From Pseudomonadota bacterium (GTDB lineage: Bacteria > Pseudomonadota > Gammaproteobacteria > Steroidobacterales > Steroidobacteraceae), in assembly GCA_016704655.1 (NCBI GenBank), contig JADIZR010000001.1:1-64000 (forward strand): a stretch of 64,000 nt of DNA, given 5' to 3'. The translations under genes were made by a program, and so were the position numbers. The notes beneath the pieces are model-generated. The model was not told where the DNA came from. It ran no database searches and was given only the letters and a program-made list of their open reading frames with translations. This document shows, piece after piece, positions 16,620-25,167 of the stretch (its first letter is position 1; each line of letters opens with the position of its first letter).

Positions 16620-18887
16620 ATGAGCAAGAGCAAAGACACCGATGCGACCGCAACGCTCGATTTCGAGGGGGTAGAGCGCCAGCCGTTGCGGACGTTCACG
16701 GAGCGCGCGTACCTCGAGTATTCGATGTACGTGATTCTCGATCGCGCGCTGCCGCACGTCGGGGACGGCCTGAAGCCCGTGCAGCGCCGCATCATTTACG
16801 CGATGAGCGAGCTCGGCCTCGCCGCGACCGCCAAGCCGAAGAAGTCGGCGCGCACGGTCGGCGACGTGATCGGCAAGTTTCACCCGCACGGTGACTCGGC
16901 CTGCTACGAAGCCATGGTGCTGATGGCGCAGCCGTTCTCGTACCGCTATCCGATCGTGGAGGGCCAAGGCAACTTCGGGTCGCCGGACGACCCGAAGTCG
17001 TTTGCGGCGATGCGTTACACCGAGTCGAAGCTCTCGCGCTACGCCGAGGTGCTGCTGTCTGAACTGGGCCAGGGCACGGTGGACTGGCAGCCCAATTTCG
17101 ATGGCTCGCTCGATGAGCCCTGCCTGTTGCCCGCGCGGTTGCCAAACCTGCTGCTGAACGGGGCGATGGGCATTGCCGTGGGCATGTCCACGGACATTCC
17201 GCCGCACAACCTGCGCGAGGTCGCGGCCGCCTGCGTCCGACTGCTCGACGAGCCGAAGGCGACGACGGCACAGCTCTGCGAGCACGTGCTGGGACCGGAT
17301 TTCCCGACAGGCGCGGAAATCATCACCCCGCGCGAAGAGCTGCAGAAGGTCTACGAAACCGGCAACGGCACCTTCCGTGCGCGCGCCCGCTTCGAGCTGG
17401 AAGACGGCGAAATCATCGTGACGGAGCTGCCGCACCAGGTCTCCGGTTCGAAGGTGCTCGAACAGATCGCCGCGCAGATGCGCGCGAAAAAGCTGCCGAT
17501 GATCGAGGACCTGCGCGACGAATCCGACCACGAACACCCGACGCGTCTCGTCATCACGCCGCGCTCCAACCGCGTCGACACCGAGCAGGTCATGGCGCAT
17601 CTGTTTGCGACCACGGACCTTGAGCGCACGTATCGCGTCAACCTGAACGTCATCGCGCGCGACGGTCGCCCGCGCGTGATGGGGCTGCGCGCGCTGCTCG
17701 AGGAATGGTTGTCGTTCCGCGTCGACACCGTGACGCGCCGGTTGCAGTACCGGCTCGAGAAGGTCAACGCGCGACTGCACATCCTCGACGGCTTGCTGAT
17801 CGCATACCTGAACCTCGACGAGGTCATCCGCATCGTCCGCACCGAGGACGAGCCGAAGGCGGCGTTGATCGCACGGTTCCAGCTCTCCGAGGCGCAGGCC
17901 GAGGCGATCCTCGAGACCAAGCTGCGCCACCTCGCGCGGCTGGAGGAAATGAAGATCCGCGGCGAGCAGGGCGAACTCGCGAAGGAACGCGACAGCCTGG
18001 AGAAGCTGCTCGGCAGCAAGGCCAGGCTCAAGAAGCTGGTGCGCGACGAGATCCAGGCAGACGCGGTCAAGTACGGCGATGATCGTCGCAGCAAGCTGGT
18101 GGCGCGTGCCGCCGCGCAGGCGATCGACGAGACCGAACTGGTCGCCAGCGAGCCGACGACAGTCGTCCTGTCGAAGAGTGGCTGGGTCCGTGCCGCGAAA
18201 GGACACGAGATCGCGCCGCGCACGCTGTCGTACAAGACCGGTGACGAATACCGTGCCTGCGCCAAGGGCCGCAGCACGCAGTTTGCGGTGTTCCTCGACA
18301 GCACGGGTCGTGCCTACAGCCTGCTGGCCCACACGCTGCCGTCGGCGCGTGGCCAGGGCGAACCTTTGTCAGGTCGGCTCGATCCTCCCGACGGCGCGAC
18401 GTTCCCCGGTGTCCTGATAGGCGACCCCACGGAATGCTGGGTACTGGCGAGCAGCGCGGGCTACGGCTTCGTCGTCAAGCTCGAAGACCTGCACAGCCGC
18501 AATCGTGCCGGCAAGGCCGTGCTCAACGTACCGGAAGGCTATGCGGCGATTGCGCCAGCTTTCGTGCCGCCAGGTGACGAGCCGTTGCTCGCTGCCGTCA
18601 ATTCGGAGGGGCGCCTGCTGACGTTCCCGGTGGCCGACCTGCCCGAACTGCCGCGCGGCAAGGGCAACAAGATCTTCGGCATCTCGACCAGGAAGTCGCT
18701 GGTCGAGCCCGAGACCCTGCTGGCGATTGCGGCCGTCGCGCCGGGTCAGACGCTCAAGGTGCTGTGCGGCGACCGCACGATGGGGTTGTCCTACAAGGAC
18801 CTGGCGGAGTATCGGGGCGAACGCGGACAGCGCGGCGCCGTGTTGCCGCGTGGTTGGCGCAAGGCGGAAGGCCTGGAAGTGGAATAG
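16620..18887 (+). CDS. parC: DNA topoisomerase IV subunit A
   Basis: Cleavage-religation subunit of topoisomerase IV. The 755-residue product has the quinolone-determining region (HPHGDSACYEAMVLMAQ), the catalytic tyrosine in AAMRYTESKLS, the GYRA/PARC breakage-reunion core, a coiled-coil neck near residues 430-470 and a C-terminal beta-pinwheel with repeated G-x-GxK-type blades (residues about 500-740). Two base pairs separate it from parE, so the two subunits are co-transcribed. Confidence 0.96.
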   Translation: MSKSKDTDATATLDFEGVERQPLRTFTERAYLEYSMYVILDRALPHVGDGLKPVQRRIIYAMSELGLAATAKPKKSARTVGDVIGKFHPHGDSACYEAMVLMAQPFSYRYPIVEGQGNFGSPDDPKSFAAMRYTESKLSRYAEVLLSELGQGTVDWQPNFDGSLDEPCLLPARLPNLLLNGAMGIAVGMSTDIPPHNLREVAAACVRLLDEPKATTAQLCEHVLGPDFPTGAEIITPREELQKVYETGNGTFRARARFELEDGEIIVTELPHQVSGSKVLEQIAAQMRAKKLPMIEDLRDESDHEHPTRLVITPRSNRVDTEQVMAHLFATTDLERTYRVNLNVIARDGRPRVMGLRALLEEWLSFRVDTVTRRLQYRLEKVNARLHILDGLLIAYLNLDEVIRIVRTEDEPKAALIARFQLSEAQAEAILETKLRHLARLEEMKIRGEQGELAKERDSLEKLLGSKARLKKLVRDEIQADAVKYGDDRRSKLVARAAAQAIDETELVASEPTTVVLSKSGWVRAAKGHEIAPRTLSYKTGDEYRACAKGRSTQFAVFLDSTGRAYSLLAHTLPSARGQGEPLSGRLDPPDGATFPGVLIGDPTECWVLASSAGYGFVVKLEDLHSRNRAGKAVLNVPEGYAAIAPAFVPPGDEPLLAAVNSEGRLLTFPVADLPELPRGKGNKIFGISTRKSLVEPETLLAIAAVAPGQTLKVLCGDRTMGLSYKDLAEYRGERGQRGAVLPRGWRKAEGLEVE

Positions 18888-18903
18888 GCGCCGGGGCGAG
18901 TGG

Positions 18904-19539
18904 TCAGTCGCGCGTGTCGCGGAGCGGCAACTCCATGCGACGATGGCTCGACACGCTGGCTTGAGCATTGGCCAGGTGGGAGACGCGTTCTCGCGTGACC
19001 TGGAATCCCAGCCGCTCATACAGCGACTGCGCGCGGGGGTTGGTTGCAGCCACGTCGAGCGCGGCGACAGCCCGTCCCTGCGCACGACCCTGTGCCAGCA
19101 AGTGCTCGATCAGTGCGCCACCGGCACCCTGGCCGCGCAACTCCGGCTGTATACCGAGGTGGGCGAGGTAATGGAGCCCGCGGGACGGTGGCGGAATGAC
19201 GGATTCAATGCGCAGTCCGCGCAGGATCACGCGGGGGGCAACCAGCGGGCCGTAGCAGGTCAGGATCTGTCGCGCGGCTGCGAGCGCAAATCCGGGATTG
19301 GACCTGTGCCCCCAGGCCGCGCCTGTCGCGACGACTGCGCCGTTGTGCTCAGCGACCACGTGATTGCGGAAGCCGAATTCGCCGGCACCGTCCAGGAATG
19401 CGTGCCGCAGGAAATCGAGCGCCGAGGCGCGGCCGGGAACCGAGAACACGAAATCGAACGCGGCGGGTCCCGAGCTGTAGATCAGCGGCACGGCCGCGTC
19501 AGCGTCGGCGGCGGTTGCGGGTCGGAATTGCCATGGCAT
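18904..19539 (-). CDS. GNAT family N-acetyltransferase
   Basis: A 211-residue acetyltransferase of unknown substrate. The acetyl-CoA-binding motif A is clear in LGIQPELRGQGAGGALIEHLL (about residues 130-150), followed by ALDVAATNPRAQSLYERLGF, the usual motif B. The N-terminal FRPATAADADAAVPLIY is the typical first strand and helix. It converges on parC with 16 bp between stops. Confidence 0.88.
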   Translation of the reverse strand: MPWQFRPATAADADAAVPLIYSSGPAAFDFVFSVPGRASALDFLRHAFLDGAGEFGFRNHVVAEHNGAVVATGAAWGHRSNPGFALAAARQILTCYGPLVAPRVILRGLRIESVIPPPSRGLHYLAHLGIQPELRGQGAGGALIEHLLAQGRAQGRAVAALDVAATNPRAQSLYERLGFQVTRERVSHLANAQASVSSHRRMELPLRDTRD

Positions 19540-19614
19540 GCGTGCATTCTACGGCAGGACGATCGAGCGAGCCTCGGACAGGTTTGCACCAACCCGCAAT
19601 CCCTATCCCCCACC

Positions 19615-21663
19615 CTACATGACGACCCGTTCCGGGCTGTTCACGAAATAGCCCTGGATGAACTCGATGCCGAGCTGCCACAGCACGGCCATCGTGTTGG
19701 CGTCCTCGACGCGTTCGGCGATCGTCGTCACGCCGTGCTCGCGCGCCACGTCGACCAGCGCCTTTACGCGTTCCTGCAAGGGACGGTCGTTGGCCAGGCC
19801 CTGCATCAGCGCGCCGTCGATCTTCACGTAATTCACGGGCAGGCGGTGCAGCAGTGCGGCGGCATCGCCGGAAGCGCCGAAGTGCTCGACGGCGAATTCG
19901 ATGCCGAGCGCCGATAGCAGGCCTTGCAGCGAGCGCGCCTCGCGCGGCTTCTCGTGCGCCATCTCTTCGGTGATCTCGAACACGATGCGGCTGGGCTCGA
20001 CGCCCGACGCCTTCAGTTGCTGCTGCAGCCACGTGCCGAGTGTCTGGTCATGCATCGAATCGCGGGAGAGACGCACGAAGACCCGGTGGGGCTGCTTCGC
20101 AGCGCAGAAAGACATGGCGGCGCCGACGATCCAGCGGTCGATGTTCTTCATCAGGTCGGTGCGTTCGGCCGCGGCGAGGAACTCCGTCGGCAGGACTTCC
20201 TGTCCGGATTCGTCGAGCATGCGCACCAGCAGGTCGAACATCGGCCGGTCTTCACCGACCAGGTTCGCAATCGGCTGCTGTACGAGCCGGAAGCGGTTTG
20301 CCATCAGCGCAGCCTTGATCTGGTTCGCCCAGGCGCGATCGGCTTCGTCGATCGCTGGCCTGGCGCCCGCCGCCTCGCGGTGCAGGCATCGGTCGCCGCC
20401 TGCTTCGGCTGCCACACGCTGGGCAGCGATCGCCGTGTCGAGCGCCTTCTGCAGCGAGCTGCCATGGCTGTGCAGCGGTGCCGAACCGATGCTGCAGGTA
20501 AGCTGGACGGAGGCCTTGTCGGCCAGCAGCGGTTCCGCGGCGATGCGTTCGCGCAGCTTCGCCAGCCAGGCTTCCTGGTCGCGCGGGTTGCCGCGCTCGA
20601 TGAGCAGAGCGATGCCGTGCGGTGCGACGCGGCTAGCCAGGTCGCAGGGCTGCAGTTGTTCCTGCACGCGGCGTGACAGCGCGTCCAGCACTTCCTCGGC
20701 CACGATCGGTCCATATTCAAGTTCGACGTTGCCGAAGCTGTCCGGCGACAGGAAGGCAACGGCACGCAGTCCGGCCTTGAGGGGCTGCAGCGCGCGCTCC
20801 CGTGCCGATTCGATGAACGCTTCGCGACGCAGCAGTCCGGTGCGCGAATCGAGGCGCATCGCCTGCTCGAGCTGGTTGGCCAGCGACTCGAGGTCGCGCT
20901 TCTGCGTGGCGACACGCAGGCGCACGGCGGGTTCGCCTTCGAACTCGAAGCGTTCGAAGCTGAGCTCCAGCGGTTGCGAGCCGCCGTCGGGCTGCAGCGC
21001 CATCACGCTCAGGGCGTGACCGGACCAGCGACCCTGCGCTGCGGCGACCAGCGCGCCCTTGAGGGCTGCGTGGCTGCGGGCGTCGAACAGGTCCATGAGC
21101 GGCTGACCGAGCAGGTCGCCTGGATCCGCGTGCCCGAAGAGTTCGCTCCAGGCAGGATTGACGTCGACGACGATACCTTCCTGTACGTGTGCGATCGCAT
21201 CGGTCGAACCCGTCATGAACGCACGCATCTGGTCGCGGTACTGACGGGCGGACGCGAGCGTGCCGTTGAGTGCGTTGTCGAGCCTTGCGGCGTCGAGTTC
21301 GCGCGTGGCGACGGCCTGCAACCGGCCGCGGGCAGTCAGTGTCACCACATCGGCGGCACCGAGCTCGAGGCCACGAACGAGGTCGGCTTCGGTAATTGAG
21401 TCCCGCACGACGAGCGCTGGCACACGGGGCGCTAGACGAGTGCGTTGCTCCATTGCGTTGCCGAGTTCGTCGGCATCGGAGACACAGAAGAACAGCAGCT
21501 GTGGCGCGTCGGGCGTGACGAGCGCGTCCGCCAGGTCGCTGAGCTCCCGCACCCACGTGCAGTGAACCGCCTGGCCCGCGTTGCGCAAGGTGCTGTTGAT
21601 GATCTCGACGGGGTCCTGCTGCCTCGACAGGACGACCACTGGAATGGCGCTGATTTCGCCCAA
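19615..21663 (-). CDS. fimX: FimX-like cyclic-di-GMP effector (REC-like, PAS, degenerate GGDEF and EAL)
   Basis: Predicted regulator of type IV pilus assembly and twitching. The 682-residue architecture equals FimX of Pseudomonas and Xanthomonas: receiver-like N-terminus (1-120), PAS (about 135-255), GGDEF-like (about 265-430) and EAL-like (about 440-682). The GGDEF position reads around PHGIALLIE and the EAL position reads FDLLVRM, so neither cyclase nor phosphodiesterase residues remain; the protein should bind c-di-GMP rather than make or cleave it. TTG 21663 is the only reasonable start: an in-frame stop lies 15 bases upstream and GGGTAGG precedes it. Confidence 0.8.
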   Translation of the reverse strand: MGEISAIPVVVLSRQQDPVEIINSTLRNAGQAVHCTWVRELSDLADALVTPDAPQLLFFCVSDADELGNAMEQRTRLAPRVPALVVRDSITEADLVRGLELGAADVVTLTARGRLQAVATRELDAARLDNALNGTLASARQYRDQMRAFMTGSTDAIAHVQEGIVVDVNPAWSELFGHADPGDLLGQPLMDLFDARSHAALKGALVAAAQGRWSGHALSVMALQPDGGSQPLELSFERFEFEGEPAVRLRVATQKRDLESLANQLEQAMRLDSRTGLLRREAFIESARERALQPLKAGLRAVAFLSPDSFGNVELEYGPIVAEEVLDALSRRVQEQLQPCDLASRVAPHGIALLIERGNPRDQEAWLAKLRERIAAEPLLADKASVQLTCSIGSAPLHSHGSSLQKALDTAIAAQRVAAEAGGDRCLHREAAGARPAIDEADRAWANQIKAALMANRFRLVQQPIANLVGEDRPMFDLLVRMLDESGQEVLPTEFLAAAERTDLMKNIDRWIVGAAMSFCAAKQPHRVFVRLSRDSMHDQTLGTWLQQQLKASGVEPSRIVFEITEEMAHEKPREARSLQGLLSALGIEFAVEHFGASGDAAALLHRLPVNYVKIDGALMQGLANDRPLQERVKALVDVAREHGVTTIAERVEDANTMAVLWQLGIEFIQGYFVNSPERVVM

Positions 21664-22006
21664 TTGCCTACCCCGTCAGGCACGGACCAGGCCGGCTGGG
21701 CCCCCGCGCACGTGTAATGTCAAATTCGCACGGATCATAGCATCGGGGTCCGCGCGCCTAACGTGACGCAGGTGGCAGCATTGTCGTTGAGGCGGCGCCG
21801 CAGAACGCTGACGGTAAGCGTCGACGCAGGCGCCCGCTGTCAGCAGCAGTGCAATGCAGTCCCGCAGAGTCCGTTGCCGGGCGGTCTGGCTGTGGTGACG
21901 GAGGAGGGGGGTTGCAGGTAACATATGCGGCTACCCATAGGCAGCCCGCCACCGTCGGTGCCTGCCGCTCCCGGTTCAACCGCATCCGTCCAGGCGCAGC
22001 ACACCG
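21664..22006. promoter_or_regulatory. Divergent intergenic region between fimX and efp
   Basis: 343 bp with no plausible gene. It must hold the start signals of both fimX (minus) and efp (plus). No promoter pair with good hexamers and spacing stands out. The 60 bases before efp contain a G-rich stretch (GGAGGAGGGGGG near 21903) and an AT-richer patch near 21921. I see no repeat or RNA structure worth naming. Confidence 0.4.
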
Positions 22007-22576
22007 ATGTCCACCTACAGCACGAACGAATTCAAGTCCGGTCTCAAGATCATGATCGACAACGATCCCTACGTGATCGTCGAGAACGAGTTCGTGAAGC
22101 CCGGCAAGGGCCAGGCGTTCAACCGCGTGCGCATCCGCAACCTGAAGTCGGGCCGCACGCTCGAGCGCAGTTTCAGGTCGGGTGACACCGTCGAAGGCGC
22201 GGACATCCAGGAATCGGAGATGCAGTATCTCTACAGCGACGGCGATTTCTGGCACTTCATGGTTCCGGAAAATTTCGAGCAGCACACCGCCGGCAAAGAA
22301 GCGATGGGCGACTCGGCCATGTGGCTGAAGGACGGCACGATGTGCACGGTAATGCTGTGGAACGGCGTGCCGCTGTCGGTGAACGCGCCGGCCCACGTCG
22401 AACTCAAGATCGTGGAGACCGATCCGGGCGTGCGCGGCGACACCGCGACGGGTGGCCAGAAGCCGGCGAAGCTCGAGACGGGTGCGATGGTGCGCGTGCC
22501 GCTGTTCCTGAACGAAGGCGAGGTCATCCGCGTCGATACGCGGACGTCCGAGTACCTGAGTCGTGCGAAGAGCTAG
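22007..22576 (+). CDS. efp: Translation elongation factor P
   Basis: Relieves ribosome stalling at polyproline stretches. The 189-residue product has the three beta-barrel organisation of EF-P, with SGLKIMIDNDPYVIVENEFV at the start and the loop PGKGQA carrying lysine 34, the residue that is beta-lysylated in enteric bacteria. The gene for the lysylating enzyme, epmA, is 1.6 kb downstream on the other strand; epmB and epmC are not in the window. The stop is followed directly by a purine repeat array. Confidence 0.97.
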   Translation: MSTYSTNEFKSGLKIMIDNDPYVIVENEFVKPGKGQAFNRVRIRNLKSGRTLERSFRSGDTVEGADIQESEMQYLYSDGDFWHFMVPENFEQHTAGKEAMGDSAMWLKDGTMCTVMLWNGVPLSVNAPAHVELKIVETDPGVRGDTATGGQKPAKLETGAMVRVPLFLNEGEVIRVDTRTSEYLSRAKS

Positions 22577-22662
22577 GGAAGGCGAGGAAGGGCAGGAAGG
22601 GCAGGAAGGACAGGAAGGGCAGGAAGGGCGGGAAGGGCAGGAAGGGCAGGAAGGGCAGGAAC
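22577..22662 (+). repeat. 9-bp GGCAGGAAG array directly after efp
   Basis: About nine tandem copies of a purine-rich 9-bp unit (GGCAGGAAG with single-base variants) starting at the base after the efp stop, on the coding strand. It is one of the most regular arrays in the window. The following 200 bp to 22872 contains no gene. Confidence 0.92.
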
Positions 22663-22872
22663 GAGAGGTCAGTTGGAACTGCGGCTTCGCGCTGCGTGAT
22701 TTCACTGACCAATATCGAAATGGGCGCTCATTGCGCTCTTTTTCGTTGGCTCCAGCACCAATTCACGTTGCTGATGCGCCGCCGTTCCGATAGCGGACGT
22801 TCTACGGGCAAGAACGACCCTCTGCAGACCGTCGTGCTCGACAAACGCAGCCCTCAAATGGTGCCCCTGAGC

Positions 22873-23310
22873 TTATTTCATGGCGGACGGCGCCTCGCCC
22901 TTCAAGTAGGTATCGAACCACAGAATCGTTCGACGCAGCGCGTCGAGGCGGTTCTCGATCTTCATGAATCCATGGCCTTCGGCCGGATAGAATATGGTTT
23001 CTGACGTCGTGCCTTTTTCTTTCAATATGTCGGTGACTTCCTGGGCCTGTCCGCGCGGGACCCGAATGTCGTTTTCGCCCTGTAGCGAAAGGAGCGGCGA
23101 CTTCGCTTGTCGGATGTAAGCCATTGGCGATGACGCGTCGTAGTGTGCCTTGTCCTTGACGGGATCCCCAAGCAGAGCGACCAGGTACTGGGTCAGTTGA
23201 GGGTCCGACGTTTCATGCATCGTGAACCAGTTGATGATCCCGAACTCCTGAACGCCCTCAGCGAAAGCATCGGGTGCCCGCCCGAGTGCCATCAGTGTCA
23301 TGAATCCACT
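22873..23310 (-). pseudogene. C-terminal remnant of a prolyl oligopeptidase-family (S9) peptidase
   Basis: About 145 residues match the end of S9 peptidases. The part begins at SGFMTLMALGRAPD, just after where the nucleophile motif GGSYGGY should be, and keeps the catalytic aspartate region (QGENDIRVPRGQAQEV) and histidine region (PAEGHGFMKIENRLDALRR). The nucleophilic serine and the whole propeller domain are gone, and sequence upstream is unrelated. It cannot be an active peptidase. Confidence 0.75.
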
Positions 23311-23435
23311 TCGCTGCGTTGCGTCAATCGCTGGAGCCGATGCTGAGTCGGAGTGGTGCGTGTGCAAACGAACCCCGGACGCCGTCACCAGCATTTGGTC
23401 CGAGATCGATGGGCGCGCATCGGTTCTGTCACACC

Positions 23436-23504
23436 GTCGAACGACTGCTTCTCGATGGGTCAGTCAAAGCCGTCTTCCAGCCTATTTCGGAAGCCCGCGG
23501 GTGA
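23436..23504 (+). pseudogene. Possible EAL-domain start remnant
   Basis: A short open stretch reads VERLLLDGSVKAVFQPISEARG-like sequence before a stop. The LLLDGSVKAVFQPI part resembles the beginning of EAL domains (…AVFQPIV). Only about 23 codons are left. It lies beside the S9 remnant in a region with no intact gene, so it is probably debris, but the match is short. Confidence 0.3.
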
Positions 23505-23565
23505 GGGTCCGGATTTCTTGCCGACGAACCTCATCCTGACCTTGCAAGTCTTCCCAACCTTACTA

Positions 23566-23647
23566 TCCTTCACGGCCTTCACGGCCTTCCTGGCCTTCTG
23601 GCCTTCCCGGCCTTCCAGCCTTCCCGGCCTTCCTGGCCTTCCTCCCC
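23566..23647 (-). repeat. 9-bp GGAAGGCCR array overlapping the 3' end of msrC
   Basis: Nine or so units of CCTTCCYGG/CCTTCACGG on the plus strand (GGAAGGCCR on the minus strand). Unlike the other arrays it starts inside the coding region of msrC, supplying its last 21 or so codons, and runs on past the stop at 23579. The unit is a multiple of three, so the reading frame is kept. Confidence 0.9.
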
Positions 23648-24139
23648 TAGCGCGGCGACGAACGTCGCGACCAGCCGCTCCAGCCCCCGCGCATCCTGCT
23701 CGTCGAACCGATTGAGGACCGGACTGTCGAGATCGAGCACGCCGAGCAGTCGGCCGTCGGCCAGCACGATCGGCACCACCACTTCGGATTTCGAGGCCGA
23801 GTCGCACGCAATGTGACCTGGGAATGCATGCACGTCCTGCACGACGAGCGTGCGGCGTTGCGCTGCGGCCGCGCCGCAGACACCTTTATAGAGCGGAATG
23901 CGTACGCAGGCAGGCTTGCCCTGGAACGGGCCGACGAGCAGGTCACCCGATGTCTCATCCAGCAGGTAGAACCCCACCCAGTTCAGGTCGGGCAGGCTCC
24001 AGTACAGCAGCGACGACATGTTCGCGGCGCAGGCGATCAGGTTCGGTTCGCCCGCGAGCAACCCGCGCAGGCTCGACTCGAGTTCTTCGTACAGCGCTGG
24101 CTTGGCAAGGGTACGGACGTCGTCGTTCAACGCATGCAT
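23579..24139 (-). CDS. msrC: Free methionine-(R)-sulfoxide reductase (GAF domain)
   Basis: Reduces free methionine-R-sulfoxide, with electrons from thioredoxin. The 186-residue GAF-fold product has YWSLPDLNWVGFYLLD and the three family cysteines, in PACVRIP, KGVCGAAAA and HIACDSASKSEVVVPI. The usual family ends near VATFVAAL; here about 21 extra residues rich in E, G, K and R follow, all encoded by a 9-bp repeat array. The tail is unlikely to take part in catalysis. Confidence 0.9.
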   Translation of the reverse strand: MHALNDDVRTLAKPALYEELESSLRGLLAGEPNLIACAANMSSLLYWSLPDLNWVGFYLLDETSGDLLVGPFQGKPACVRIPLYKGVCGAAAAQRRTLVVQDVHAFPGHIACDSASKSEVVVPIVLADGRLLGVLDLDSPVLNRFDEQDARGLERLVATFVAALGEEGQEGREGWKAGKARRPGRP

Positions 24140-24174
24140 CGTCGCAGGACTCCGTGCGGGTGGATGCGGGCCGG

Positions 24175-25167
24175 TCAGGCCCGCTCGTAGGGAAACGTGA
24201 CCACGTCGTCGATGCGCTCGGCTTGCGCCGCCACCATCACGAGACGGTCGAAGCCAAGCGCGACACCGGCGCAGGGTGGCAGGCCGGACGCGAGCGCGTC
24301 CAGGAAAGAACGGTCGACGTCGCGTACGGGCTGTCCGTTTGCTCGGCGTCGCGCGAGATCGGCTGCAAACCGCGCGCCCTGTTCCGGCGCCGATCCCAGT
24401 TCGTGAAAGCCATTGGCGAGTTCCAGCGGTCCCCAGAACGCCTCGAAGCGCGACGCGACCTCGCCCCGGATCTGCGCAAGTGCAGCCTGGCTTGCCGGAA
24501 AGTCGTACAGGAACGTGAGCCGATCGTTGGCAAACGACTCCGCGACGACCGTGCCCATGGCGAGATCGAGCACGTCGTCACGCGCTGCTCCATCGCGCAT
24601 CGAATCGGGCACGGAAGTGCCGGCGGCCTCGATGGCCCGCTTGATCGCGTCGACCGGCGCATGCAGCGGGTCGATGCCCAGCCGTCGCTGGAAAGCGTCG
24701 CAGTACGTGATCGATTCGCTGGCGGCGAATGTCTGCACAGGTTGCAGCACGTGCCGGATCAGGGCTTCGACGTCGCGCATCAGTGCGTGGTGGTCGAGCC
24801 CGAGCCGATACCATTCGAGCATCGTGAATTCCGGGTTGTGTCGCCTGCCGCGTTCACCGGCTCGAAACACTTTGCAGACCTGATAGATGTCGGGAGCGCC
24901 GGCGCACAGCAGCCGTTTCATCGCGTACTCGGGCGAAGTCTGCAGGTAGCCGATCGTGGCTCCGAGAGCTGCGTCGTCCGCGACGCGCAACGACTCGAGG
25001 TGCACGTCGGTCACGGCTGCGCGGACGAGTGCCGGGGTCTCGACTTCGAGCGCGCCAGTGGCACTGAAGTAGGCGCGAACCCTCGCCAGCAGATCAGCAC
25101 GCAGTCGCAACTGCGCGAGATCGGCCGTCGGCCGCCACTCCGCGTCCGCCGCAGTGCCCGCCGTCAT
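24175..25167 (-). CDS. epmA: Elongation factor P--beta-lysine ligase
   Basis: Class II lysyl-tRNA-synthetase-like enzyme that attaches (R)-beta-lysine to lysine 34 of EF-P. The 330-residue product lacks the tRNA anticodon-binding domain of LysRS, has motif 2 in CKVFRAGERGRRHNPEFTMLEWYR and motif 3 in GVALGFDRLVM. ATG 25167 overlaps the psd stop (ATGA). The pairing with psd is the known arrangement in Gammaproteobacteria; its target efp lies 1.6 kb away. Confidence 0.95.
   Translation of the reverse strand: MTAGTAADAEWRPTADLAQLRLRADLLARVRAYFSATGALEVETPALVRAAVTDVHLESLRVADDAALGATIGYLQTSPEYAMKRLLCAGAPDIYQVCKVFRAGERGRRHNPEFTMLEWYRLGLDHHALMRDVEALIRHVLQPVQTFAASESITYCDAFQRRLGIDPLHAPVDAIKRAIEAAGTSVPDSMRDGAARDDVLDLAMGTVVAESFANDRLTFLYDFPASQAALAQIRGEVASRFEAFWGPLELANGFHELGSAPEQGARFAADLARRRANGQPVRDVDRSFLDALASGLPPCAGVALGFDRLVMVAAQAERIDDVVTFPYERA

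Noticed and set aside
14338..16653. 771-codon open frame on the minus strand across parE
   Set aside because: It is antisense to a perfectly conserved parE. Long antisense frames are usual in GC-rich codon use, and its product matches nothing I know.
16281..18332. 683-codon minus-strand open frame across parE/parC
   Set aside because: Same reason: a shadow of parC with low-complexity R/H/D-rich product.
22700..22760. Possible rho-independent terminator after efp (small GCGC stem then CTTTTT)
   Set aside because: The stem is only four base pairs and over 120 bp from the stop; too weak to annotate.
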